From positions 105,527 through 169,526 of the forward strand of contig JAWWNJ010000251.1 in NCBI GenBank assembly GCA_037176885.1: a stretch of DNA of 64,000 nt, written 5' to 3'. A program made the translations under genes and the position numbers. This DNA comes from Favolaschia claudopus (taxonomy: Eukaryota > Basidiomycota > Agaricomycetes > Agaricales > Mycenaceae). This document shows, piece by piece, positions 1 to 9,806 of the stretch; position 1 is the first letter of the stretch, and every line of letters starts with the position of its first letter. The notes beneath the pieces are model-generated. The model worked only from the letters and a program-made list of their open reading frames with translations. It was not told where the DNA came from and searched no databases.

Positions 1-204
1 TTTTTTCAAACTGAGTTGAGATTGAGTTGAGTGCCGTCGAGTGCGCTTGTTATTGGCGCTTTTTCGAGGCGGCATGGTGACGGTGTGGAAGGAACTGGAA
101 AGGGGAGAGAAAACCGAATGCACGAGACCGTGCTGCAATTGACGTCATTGGCTCCACCACCGACTTAGACTTCGCGCTACTTCCTCATTATTCACCATTT
201 ATCC

Positions 205-635
205 ATGCTTCCGCCCAGAGTTCGCCGCCATAGTTCAGAGGTCACTCATGTCTCAGACTCCGAACCCGAGAGAGAAGCTAAGAGAGCGAAAATTCGAGCG
301 GAACGAAGAGCCAAACGACGCCTGCGTCGGAACACCGAAAACTTGAATCCTCATTCTGATGCGGGTGCGTGAATCATTCATATTGCATAGATATGAGCTC
401 TGATTAATGGTCTGTAGAGAATCGAAAGCCATATTCCCGGGCCCCCAGAGCAGACAAGCCTCGAAAACAGCGTAGATCGATGGTCGACAAATGTGTTGGT
501 CCAGATTTGCCGTTAGGCGACATCGAGTCGGCCCCGGTTTCAGATAGGGTGTTAGACAACCTAGATCATGGCTTGGATCTACTGCTGGAGCGACTAGATG
601 GGTTGGAAGCAAGGTTTTCGAGGCGCAAAACCTGA
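205..635 (+). CDS. Small two-exon orphan protein (125 aa)
   Basis: I read exon 1 at 205-364, a 53-nt GT-AG intron at 365-417 with a branch-like CTGAT, and exon 2 at 418-635, which keeps one open frame to a TGA. The N-terminal half is very basic (Arg/Lys runs after residue 20). The C-terminal 40 residues form a leucine-spaced acidic helix ending in a basic SRRKT-like tail, which could be a short coiled coil. I do not recognise the family. The splice sites and the change of composition at the intron make a real gene more likely than chance. It lies about 220 bp upstream of the DUF6698-like gene on the same strand. Confidence 0.5.
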
Positions 636-856
636 GTCGAGTAGCCAGAATGAGCGTGTAAAGCAATATTGTCTGAACGGCTCGACGACATGCTACCCTC
701 CGGCGACGACAAACCTAGCCTAGATTCCGCAGCCAACACGATGACATCATAACCACAAGCGATGGGGTGGGGTAGGTGGGGCGGGTGGAGCCATGGGATT
801 TAAAGGCAACCAGGTGCGCTCTCTTCTCTTCTATCAACGCCCACATTCTATTTCTC

Positions 857-2736
857 ATGCCTCAACGAATCGACAGTGAATCGGAACCGACCACGCCCCA
901 GCGCCCCCGCATCCAGGGGCCGTTGGCCAATATTCTCAATGTTTTCCAGGAATTTACCCCCAGCAAGACTCAGCGGCAGATGCGCGGGGTGTGTCGTATT
1001 TTTTTCTTAGTTTACACTGCATCTGAAGTCGATACACAGTTGCGAGAGGAACTTCAAGGCCTCCTCAACGACGCGGAGGATGCTTTTTCGGCGAAAGACA
1101 GCGAAATTGCCGACCTCTCCAACCAGGTCGTCCCCGCTCGACCCCGAAGGCGTCGCAAGCGCTTCCATCGTGCCGACGATGCTCCGGCCTCTCTCGACAG
1201 CCAAAATTCGGAGACGCTCGAAGACCGCACTCGCAAAGCTGGTCGGCACTTCATCATCGACGAGGGACTGTTCTTCATTGATGAAGGTGCGATCTGGAGC
1301 CTTGATGTCGATGACGACTTCGACTACAGCACGGAATTCGACTCCAAGTCAACTCGTATACAAGCCCAGCTCCAAGATGTCATCCGGCTGCTTCCCGACG
1401 ACGCAGTATCTCGGCGCACCGAGGAATGGATCGGCGATGCCGTGCGTGTTTTTCCTCTGTCCTCTGTTCCTTGCTGATATCACGTAGTTCAGAGACGGCA
1501 TGGGCGGCCAGCGCTCAGCCACGGCTTACCGTTTACGTCGCCCCAGCCTGAAACACCTCGCCGACGCAACCGACTTGAAGCATTTTACCACGTCCAGCGA
1601 CCGCTTCGAAAACTTCAAGCAACGCATTGGCTACGTTCCGGCTACCGACACAGCTGGTGCCTATTACTCCGCTTTCAAGGCTCCTATTTTATACGACGAG
1701 TTCGCCGGCGAGATCGATGTCGACCATCTCTTCAGAAATCCGCTACTTCTTAATGTGCGAACATGTAACTTGTGTCTTGTTTCTATTTATTTCAACGTTA
1801 CTCTCAGATTCACGCCTGCATCTTGCGCGGGGCTGACGGCCCTACGGACCTCTTCAAAGATAATCCCTATCGACCCCAGGCCCCATACATGGAGAAGATT
1901 CACAACATCACCCGCACCTCTACCGGCGCTATCGCCAACGCCGCTGTGCTTGTACGTGTTTCTCTTAGCCGCGCACCCTTGTCCTCATATGTATCAGGCA
2001 ATACTGTACTAATTCGACCGGTTGTTCACGTTATGCGTGACGCCGGCTCATGAACTGATCACCCGCACCTCTACCGGCGCTATCGCCAACGCCGCTGTGC
2101 TTGTACGTGTTTCTCTTAGCCGCGCACCCTTGTCCTCATATGTATCAGGCAATATGGCTATACTCCGCCGACACGAAATTTCTCGAACGTGGGAACGAGA
2201 CCAACATCAACTACCGCAAGCGATACAGGCAATACGTGGAAGAACTTCGTAAAGGCCTCACGGCTAAGAAGGCTTGGGTCGACGCCCTACTCAACTACTG
2301 GGACGGAGTCTCTTTCCCCGATGCCGACGACGACGACGGAGCCGCAAACCCCCCCTGCCGTATTTTCTTATGTTATTTGTGTGATTAGCTACTTACAGAT
2401 GGCAGGACTCTGACCCTTCTAGCAACGGCAACGGCAACGATAACGGCCATCGTGAACATCGTGAACAGGACTCGGTGAGTGATGTCGAATAGTTTATATC
2501 TACAGCGGCGGTGACCTTCATCCCAGGGCAGCGCTACTCCTCTCCGCCCTCAGCGCGGTGACTCTGCGTCATCTCCCTCCACTAATCCGCCGGCCCGACG
2601 CACTCGTCGTCGCACAGAGGAGCCGGATTCGGACGCTGACGGCCCACCTCGCACTCGTCGTCGGACCACTGGGCCGGATCACACGCCTGAGCCGTCCTCT
2701 CGTGCCCCAAAGCGCCGTGTGGCTCCTCGTCGATAG
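857..2736 (+). CDS. DUF6698-like orphan protein, multi-exon, internally duplicated
   Basis: The ATG at 857 is preferred to an upstream in-frame start. Exons I can phase are 857-1441, 1488-1754, 1808-1951 and 2149 onward; the introns at 1442-1487, 1755-1807 and 2103-2148 are all GT-AG. The product has an acidic coiled-coil N-terminal part, then a region with TSTGAIANAA, WLYSADTKF and GVSFPDAD. I recall this pattern from the DUF6698 family of Agaricomycetes (function unknown). The C-terminus is an Arg/Pro/Ser-rich basic tail ending at TAG 2734-2736; exon borders between 2360 and 2540 are uncertain. A 151-bp tandem duplication sits across one exon-intron junction, so normal protein requires splicing from the first donor (1952) to the second acceptor (2148). 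A segment at 989-1028 resembles an intron but is not needed for the frame. Confidence 0.6.
1907..2154 (+). repeat. Tandem duplication of an exon end and its intron
   Basis: A 97-bp sequence at 1907-2003 recurs without a visible mismatch at 2058-2154 (offset 151 bp). Each copy holds the end of the GAIANAAVL-coding exon, a GTACGT donor and the same acceptor. The first copy runs into an in-frame stop shortly after its acceptor; the second continues into the coding exon. Confidence 0.9.
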
Positions 2737-2763
2737 AACAATGCAAACAATGTAGTCTGTATT

Positions 2764-3300
2764 TGTTGGCGCCTGTCAACCAGGACCTCGGTTTTTTTTG
2801 ATGTGACATGTCACATTTCTCACGTCCGGATTGGGACGCAAGGCTTCGTTTGGCCACCTTTTATGAGTCTGTGCGCATATGTGCAGTTTTGAGACAGTTG
2901 AATAGCCTAGGAAAGGTAGTGGCCGCTTACCCTGACAGTAGACATACAAAAACGACGGAGTTTTCAACGAGGTATCAAAATTGGTTGAATTCACACTTCC
3001 TATCAATATTCGAGTCCTGAGCCCATAAGAATTAGTGGTGCGTGGTTTGATAGTGCCCCTGCAATGGTTTATGGATTTAAAATGCCTGTAGGCCTGGGGC
3101 AATAGCAAAATCGTCCGAATTTGGGCGTGGGACTATCTGCACGTGCCATCAAAATTGTCACAAAATCCGAGGTCCCATTGGCCATTTGACAGGTGCCAAC
3201 AAAATCAGACTCTATATAAAAAGATATATCGACTATCATATATCTCATAGAGTCTGACTGCGGGAGACTACAAACAATGTATAGTATGTAGCTCAAATAA
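2764..3300. repeat. Dispersed repeat R, copy 1
   Basis: The segment begins with GTTGGCGCCTGTCAACCAGG and ends near the inverted pair AGACTCTATA/TATAGAGTCT-like at about 3208-3255. The same succession of blocks recurs at 29,360-30,510, where an hAT-type MITE interrupts it. Both copies lie just 5' of Helitron helicase debris, so R may belong to a large degenerate Helitron. Its ends are not defined. Confidence 0.5.
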
Positions 3301-3420
3301 TAGCTTTTATCTTCCATAATTGCCTGAATTCGGCCGTAATTGCGAATACTGGCTTATACATGTATAAGCACTGCGGCTGATTATGAGGGATTATAGCTGC
3401 TTAAAAGGTTTACACCTATG

Positions 3421-4994
3421 CGCTATAATCCCCTTAAGTATTACGGGCTTATTGCGGCTTGTACCCGCTTATGGGCCGGCGTGAGCAGTTCAGGATTTTT
3501 CCGACAGATGTCTTTTGTCGATTTGGCTTTCCAAAAGAGCTTCGTGAAGAGACCCAATTTGTGCGGGCAGCCAATCGAGAGTTTGCCGAACTTCACACTC
3601 GGAGGAATGACGAGCTTCTAAACTCCTATAACCCTGGGGTGATCCTGAGCTGGCGTGCCAATATTGACTTTCGTCCTGTCATCAGCCGCGAGGCGGTCAT
3701 TGCATATGTGGCCAAGTATGCCAGTGAAGCGGACTCTGCTTCCAAAGCTTATCCGGAAGTTCTACGAACAGCTATTTCCCATTTGAAGGACACAGATGCA
3801 GCTGGAATTGCGTACCAAAAAATGCTGTCTACATTTGCTGCTGAGCGCGACATTTCTGCTCAAGAAACCTGCCACATCCTCCTGTAGTGCCCTATGATTA
3901 CATCCTCACGACCAGCAGTTCGAATCCTCTGCATTGATCTAGCTTCTCGTTCTGGAGAGATAAACTTTCGAACTCGAACAGTAGAGCGGATGTCGGTTTT
4001 GGAACATTACGAGAAGTTTGCAGCATTGCACCCAGACAAGCTCAGCAATATCAGCCTTCTTGAGTGGGCTACACATTGGGACTGGCGTGCCAGTGGACCA
4101 TCTCGAAGAACCGGGAAGTTGTATCGGGGGGACGTGCTGTTTGGGAAGCTTTTGCAAAGTCATCCACCCTTCAGACTGTCTTCCGGCAGCAAGGCGATGA
4201 TCCAGAGCAAATCAAATTCCGAGATGCTCTATTGCGGCTCCGGGAGTATAAAACTCTGGAAGAGGACTACCAGCTCTTTTCGACTCGCTTCTGCGAGAAG
4301 CTGATCGTGCAGGTGTCAACGAGACTCTCCACCTCCTACCAACTCGAGATTCTGTAAAAAACCTCAACATTGTTCGCCTTGCAAATTTGCAAAAGGCTGT
4401 TGTTCGCTGCAAGGCAAAACATAACAGTACTGAGACAGAAAAGGCATCAGAGGAGGATGCAGATGGCTTGGAGAAGGAGGTCCTTTTGGCTGAGGTGCTA
4501 AGATCATGATTACTCGAAATGTGTGGACTTCCAAAGGTCAGCTAAATAGCCTCATTCTGTCTCGGAAGATTGAATTTTTGAGCAGGTTTGGTCAATGGTG
4601 CCCAAGGAGTTGTTCGCAAACTCTGGTAATACCCTGGATCTAACCCAAGAGATGTTCTTCCTGCTGTGGTTTCCGTTGAGTGTAATGAGGGTGTCTACTC
4701 CGGTCAGCATGAATTGTTTCAATTTTTGTGCTGACTCCTGACGATTTCAACAGGGCCTTCTCTGCCTGCTTGGCCAGGAATTGAGTCCACTTGGGTTCCA
4801 ATTGTGCCAGTCACAGCTCGTTGGGAAAATAAATCGGGAACGTCACTCTCAAGGACACAACTGCCATTAAATACAGCCTGGGCTATCACCATACACAAAA
4901 GTCAAGGATTGACACTGAAGAAGGCTGTAGTTGACCTCAGAGACAAAGACTTTTCATCGGGACTTCCATTTGTGGCCATTTCACGTGTCAAGAC
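3421..4994 (+). pseudogene. Helitron Pif1-type helicase, C-terminal remnant A
   Basis: Reading frames shift several times, but the family is clear. The part at 3459-3887 carries RPVISREAVIAYVAKYASEA and ERDISAQETCHILL, the region before the helicase domain in fungal Helitrons. Later pieces give GLVNGAQGVVRKL at about 4580 and LPLNTAWAITIHKSQGLTL at about 4860, the Pif1/RecD-like C-terminal motifs, then VAISRVKT. At least four frameshifts and stops make it non-functional. A 437-bp hAT MITE interrupts it at 4995, and a few Helitron bases (CAAGACTTTGGCTGGA) resume at 5434 before copia sequence begins. No Helitron termini are recognisable. Confidence 0.8.
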
Positions 4995-5431
4995 TAGTGT
5001 TGCCGGAAGCTGGAGCTAGCTCCGAGCTGAGTTCAACTCCAACTCGACCCCTTCCCAAAAGCGGCACCTCGAGGTGATGCCAGCTCGCCTCGACTCCACC
5101 CTCGTCACCCAAAGCGGACGACGTGACATTTCGGGTGGTGCAACTGAGTGACATCACACTCCTTCCCCAGTTTCTGTATTGGCCGTTTCTTGGCCGTTTT
5201 CGACGTATAAAAAGCAGTTTGAGCTTGAAGAGAGCTCAGGAAAACCTTCCACATAAAAATTTGGTCCATTCTCCCCTAAAATTTTGCCCTTCGGGTGGAA
5301 AGATGAACCCTGGGACACTAGATTCCCATATCCGGTATCAGCTCTGAGCCAGCTCCGGTCAACTCGAGCTGACAGCGAGCTGATGGGCAATCAACTCGAG
5401 TTCAGCTCCAACTCAGCTCCCGGCAACACTA
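4995..5431. mobile_element. hAT-type MITE, family A copy 1
   Basis: The element has terminal inverted repeats TAGTGTTGCCGG/CCGGCAACACTA and is flanked by a perfect 8-bp direct repeat GTCAAGAC (4987-4994 and 5432-5439). The 8-bp duplication and TAGTGTTGCC ends fit the hAT superfamily. The interior is rich in subterminal AGCTC/GAGCT motifs, and no transposase is encoded. A related Helitron copy at 31,130 shows the uninterrupted target. Confidence 0.9.
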
Positions 5432-5759
5432 GTCAAGACTTTGGCTGGAAGCCGTGGAAGTTTGCTTCTTCGCTGACCAAGCGATTACAGCTATTTTGGA
5501 AACGATAGACAGTTTCGATTTTTTAGCTGAGTTCGGGCCGAGCCGCCGAGACGAGGTCGTAACTAGTGCCAAATTTAGAATAACCTTTTCTGCTAATACC
5601 TCCTCGACAACGACCATCTAGTACGGTCACAGCGTCACTGGAGACTTACAGTCATGACGAGCAGGCTGACGATCGTGTGGAGCATACGCTGCGCTATATA
5701 TCCTCGCTCACCGCGTCCAAGGCGCCCACCTATTCTACTTTTCGACCGGTTTCGACACC

Positions 5760-7222
5760 ATGCAAAACACTATTGCACCATATCTTCTTGGCGTCGGTCC
5801 TCCCCCTGCTCTCGCCGGACGACAGCTCGCAGTGGCCCAATTACAGGCCTCTCTCGACAATGGCATGTTTGACCACACCCGCGACTACGAGCAGCCTGGG
5901 GGCGACGACGACGATTCTAGCGATGAAGATCCGTCTTATCATCAATACCGGCTTCCTCCGTTCCCTCCTCACATTGTCGAAGCCCGCCAATCTCAGTTGC
6001 CATCCACTACAGCTCCCAGTCAAACTGCAGGTGTGTTACAGCTATTTGCGCATTCTGCAGGCTACTAATAAACTTCCAGACCGCAGTACCTTCATCACAG
6101 TCAAAGTCCCTATCTATGGCGCGCCAGGAAATGGAAAGAAGCGCGCCACGGTCACCACAACCCTCGTCCTCCCCTCTGACATTCCTGCCGGCGACTTTCT
6201 ATCACGCATCACAGCTCAGATGAATGTCGACCCCACATCTGCGACGTTGGGATGGAAAGAGTCTCAGGAGCGTCGCAAGGATCCATATCACCGTCTGTCG
6301 TCCGAGGACGATGTTCGCGACGCCTTCCAGCAGCTTCTCAAGCTCCAGAAAAGCACACGTCGTCAGAAAGAGGTGATAATGGAAGTGGTTAACCTGGTAA
6401 GTCATCCGTTATCTATGGGTTCTTCGGCGTTGAGCACACCGTCTCTTCAGGAGGTGCAGCCTGATGGAAAGACGACAAAACAGGCCGAAAAACCCCCCGA
6501 GACCGCTGTTACCGCCACCGAGGTACAGCAGATTCAAAACCATTTCAAGTGCGCGGAACATCCTGGCAAAAATCGGTGGTGCTACGTGATGGGCCCGAAA
6601 TCTAAGTACCCCGGCAAGCACGTCAAGATTGGAATAGATGTTATTAATTTGTGGGCTCGGTACATGGTGCGTGACGTGGAATTTCTGTTTCTCTTTTACA
6701 CTGCTGACTTCTGTCTTCAGCACGATGGCACCGCAGATCTGGAACATCCTCCCAAAATCCTCAAGCTTGACGAGCTTGCAGAGCGTGGCCGTGCTCGCGA
6801 GGAGCGTGCTCGTAACCGCGGGCAAAATACCATGCCCCCCATCCACCTCCATCTCCGAGTCCGGCGATACCATCCTTCGCGATGGCAATGGCGTCAAACG
6901 TCGACGTGAGGACGAGTCATCAGATGAATCTGATGAAGACGAGGACGTCCTCCTTGTCTCCGACGTGCTGCGTGCTCTGGATGAAAAGTACCCAGCTCTC
7001 AAATACTTCCAATATGCTGAGAGCCTTGGGGAACAAGGCATTGTCTACGCCAACAGCATCGCCGACTTCGATACCAAGTTCTACAAAACCGACGTTGGGA
7101 TGGCAGCCGGTGCCGTGGGTAACTTTGTGCGCAAGGCAAGTAAGATGGTCGCCGCCGCTAAGAAACGCAAGGGGAAGAAGCGGGCCAGGGTTGTGGGGGA
7201 TGAAAGCGACAAGGAGAACTGA
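5760..7222 (+). CDS. Passenger gene of the Tc1/mariner element, recurrent Agaricomycete orphan family
   Basis: Exons 5760-6030, 6080-6396, 6451-6666 and 6721-7222 are joined by GT-AG introns of 49-54 nt with consistent phases. The product would be about 434 aa. The N-terminus is acidic. A middle region with KVPIYGAPGNGKKRA, LGWKESQERRKDPYHRLSS and EVIMEVVNL matches an orphan family I recall as common in Agaricomycetes. Next comes a Cys/His-containing part (FKCAEHPGKNRWCYV, INLWARYM), then a Lys/Arg- and Glu/Asp-rich tail that suggests nuclear location. One extra C in a six-C run at 6835-6840 shifts the frame, so this allele may be broken or the base may be an assembly error. Function is unknown; an accessory role in transposition is only inferred from its position. 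Confidence 0.7.
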
Positions 7223-7242
7223 TTTATTTCACGCTGTGTATG

Positions 7243-8508
7243 TCATCGCCTCTGCTGAAAATACTGTATCGCTACTAGTTTTCTGTATATTTGTATAGTC
7301 ATATTGTTTATATAATTTCTTGGCGTCCTACTCGTGTACAACAGCCTATACAACAATCCTTCAATGTTCTCTGGGGTCATCGTCTCATGAGCAGCTTCCC
7401 ACAAAGTTGCAATAGGGTCGCAACCATCACGCCCTTCCATCGAGCTGAGAACATCGTCCCGGTTGCGTCGGATCCAGTATTTCATGCATGAAAACCCTTC
7501 TTCGCATGGATTGAAGTCGGGAGAATAGGGTGACAGATAAATGAGTCGGCGCCCGCTGTAAATCAAATTCAGTTAGTTGGCAATCAATAGGATATATGCT
7601 ACGCACCGTCTCTCGACCATCTCACGAATCCCATCAAAGTGATGAACACTTGCGTTGTCCATGACGAGAACGGAGTTGTCCTGCGGAAAGGGATTCATCG
7701 GTCAAGGAGAATATCGAGATAGTTGCGGAACTCTACGGCGGTCCAGGATCGAGTCAACACATCGAAGTGAAGTATGCCATCGAGGCAAATTGCCGGAAGA
7801 ACAGAATAACTATACATATCAGCAGGCACGTAGCGCTGACAAGAGCAGAAACACATACCGGATGCCTCGGACAAAAAAATCATGCCGCCGCGCTCGCATT
7901 CCAATGGGGGCCCATGCCATCTGCCGCCGCGTTGTATGTCGATTGCAAGCTGCTTCGTCTAGGAAAACCAATCTTCGAGGTGGGTGTTGTCCAACTTCAC
8001 ATTGAAACCCAAGCCGTTTGTTTTCCTCAGCTTCGAGTGCAGTTCGAGATATCTAAGGATATACTCATGTCAGCGGCACGAAACTCTTAGCAATTTTACT
8101 TACATGAACCCGAACATAACCCATTCGCAAAAGGGCGTCACGGATGGTGGTTTTAGCGACGTCAAGTCCCGTGGCTTCGTACAAACATTCCTGTAGCTCG
8201 AAAAGATAGATGTCGGGGGTTCTCGCAACAAGACCCTCAAGATACTTCTCAAAGGGTCAAATACGAAGGGTATTGAGAAGACCACAGACCGCGACATCAA
8301 AAGATGTAAGAATGCGGGGTCGTCCAAGCTGCAGAGGAATTCGGACGTGGTCCCCAGTGGTCCGCCACGTTCGGATGATGCGGTATATGGTTCGCTCGCT
8401 GATGTCGGTAGCTGCAGCAATGTCTGGGACAGACATATGGGCCGACATTGTGGTGATGAGCTGTTTCTGCTCCTTAGATATGTGGCGGCGGTTTCCTCGT
8501 CGTATCAT
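7243..8508 (-). pseudogene. Tc1/mariner DD34E transposase, inactivated
   Basis: The N-terminal helix-turn-helix region reads ISKEQKQLITTMSAHMSVPD and SERTIYRIIRTW, followed by the GRP motif. The catalytic motifs are FLDEAA (first Asp), VMDNASVHH (second Asp) and SPDFNPCEE, with 34 residues between the second Asp and the Glu. At least three short introns are needed. Two lesions are visible: an in-frame TGA at 8257-8259 where CGA (Arg) would fit, and a one-base loss near 7697-7702 just before NPFPQDNSVLVMDN. It faces the passenger gene tail to tail. Confidence 0.88.
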
Positions 8509-8757
8509 GGTGAGAGTGAGGAGAGTATACTGTGTATTGGCGGGGAACGCTCGTCGTCATGATGGAGCTGAGCTGTAGCTAAAAATAATTATATGACAGG
8601 TCTGCCGGGAGTTGCCGAACTCAGCTCGAAAATCGAAAATGTCTATCGTTTCCAAAATAGCTGTAAGCTGGATCCGATGAAGACAGCATACCCAGATATG
8701 GATCGGGCGTGATCCTTCGAGTTTGCCCAATCTGAATCGCTGAAAGCGTGAAGGGTA

Positions 8758-9352
8758 AGATAGAGAGCGTGGGATCCCCGCACCCTTATGTCAGCATCAC
8801 ACTGTGACATTGTCACGCTCGACGTCGAGGGCTTATAGCACGATGCTAAGGTCCAGATTGGGAATTTTGCCCAATACAAGTCTTAGATAGAGGTTCAATG
8901 AAGGGTTCCTATTGGGCAGAGTTGCCAAAATGTCCCCTGGTCTCTTGCTATATGACCCTGGACCCACAAAAAAATTCAGACCACTTTTTTTCTGAGACAC
9001 TTTTCAAAGATTTCGGAGGAAAATTTGGCCAGCATAGCCACAGGATAGTCATCTCGGCATGCTTCGGCAGCTCGCTTAAGGGTGGGACCTGTCAAACCTT
9101 TGCGGCGCAATGAGTGACAGAACACTGACAGAACCTCCTTGCAGTGTGGAAGGTGCTTTTCAAACCAAAAACCAAAATTTTAGAGCCGAAACAGCGAGAA
9201 TGTCTTCTAAGTCTGTATGTCAGCCCTTCCGCAGGCCGGAAAGAGCACGAAATTTTTTGTGCGACTGGGGATTTGGCCGTGGGAACGATTAGTAAGCGTT
9301 ACATAACGTGCTTGAGTAAGGTGCGGGGATCCCACGCTCTGAGTCTCTATCT
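8758..9352. mobile_element. TA-flanked MITE (595 bp) in copia
   Basis: The inverted ends read AGATAGAGAGCGTGGGATCC on the left and AGATAGAG(ACTC)AGAGCGTGGG on the right, differing by a 4-bp indel. TA is duplicated at 8756-8757 and 9353-9354. Excision in silico together with the adjoining MITE restores the copia frame. No coding capacity is seen. Confidence 0.85.
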
Positions 9353-9354
9353 TA

Positions 9355-9803
9355 GGGCCTGATCGGGCCCGCGGTCTAAATAGACGGCTCAGCCAAATTT
9401 CAGCCGTCCGGTAACTCGGCCATTTCGGCCGTTAACCCAAAATCACGCCGTGACAATGGCAGTCATCAACACTCAATATGGGCAGCGTCAAGACCATCCC
9501 GCCCCTCATCCCGCCCCTCCCGCACTTTGCTCTATCTCTCTCCGTGAATTGGGGGAAAAGAGTTTTCTTGGACAAGAATTCAGAACAAATACATATATTC
9601 TTATCTATTTACGTGCGCCGGCAAAGAAGTAGAAAATGAGGCTAAAACAAGGTCCTCGTCGTCGAGGGCGGGGAGCAGACAGCGCCGACGATGACTTGAT
9701 GTTGCCAGCTCACGATAGCAACGGTGTTGCGTTATGGTGACTGATGTGACCTCCCTACCTACCATACCGTACGGTAATTTAGACCGCGGGCCCGATCAGG
9801 CCC
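9355..9803. mobile_element. PIF/Harbinger-like MITE (449 bp)
   Basis: The inverted repeat GGGCCTGATCGGGCCCGCGG continues with TCTAAAT at both ends, and TTA is duplicated (9352-9354 and 9804-9806). A 3-bp TWA duplication is typical of PIF/Harbinger. It inserted exactly at the end of the preceding MITE, using its TA plus one neighbouring base on each side. Confidence 0.85.
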
Positions 9804-9806
9804 TTA

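Larger units (their letters stand above)
5488..8663. mobile_element. Tc1/mariner-type DNA transposon with passenger gene (3176 bp)
   Basis: Imperfect terminal inverted repeats of about 49 bp begin CAGCTATTTTGGAAACGATA at both ends, and the target TA is duplicated (5486-5487 and 8664-8665). Removing the element and one TA restores the copia RNase H frame, which fixes the borders. Inside are two convergent genes with stops about 20 bp apart: a passenger gene on plus and a DD34E transposase on minus. Both now carry frame lesions, so this copy is probably inactive. Confidence 0.93.

Noticed and set aside
253..666. 137-aa minus-strand frame
   Set aside because: It is the shadow of the two-exon plus-strand gene 205-635 and has no start or intron logic of its own.
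776..856. In-frame extension upstream of the ATG at 857
   Set aside because: The extra 27 residues start on a non-ATG codon and look non-coding; the protein-like sequence begins at 857.
5123..5508. Short frames over the 437-bp hAT MITE
   Set aside because: They recur in the second MITE copy and cross element borders, so they are not genes.
6409..7041. 210-aa minus-strand frame
   Set aside because: It lies opposite the passenger gene and mirrors its Ser/Glu-rich composition.
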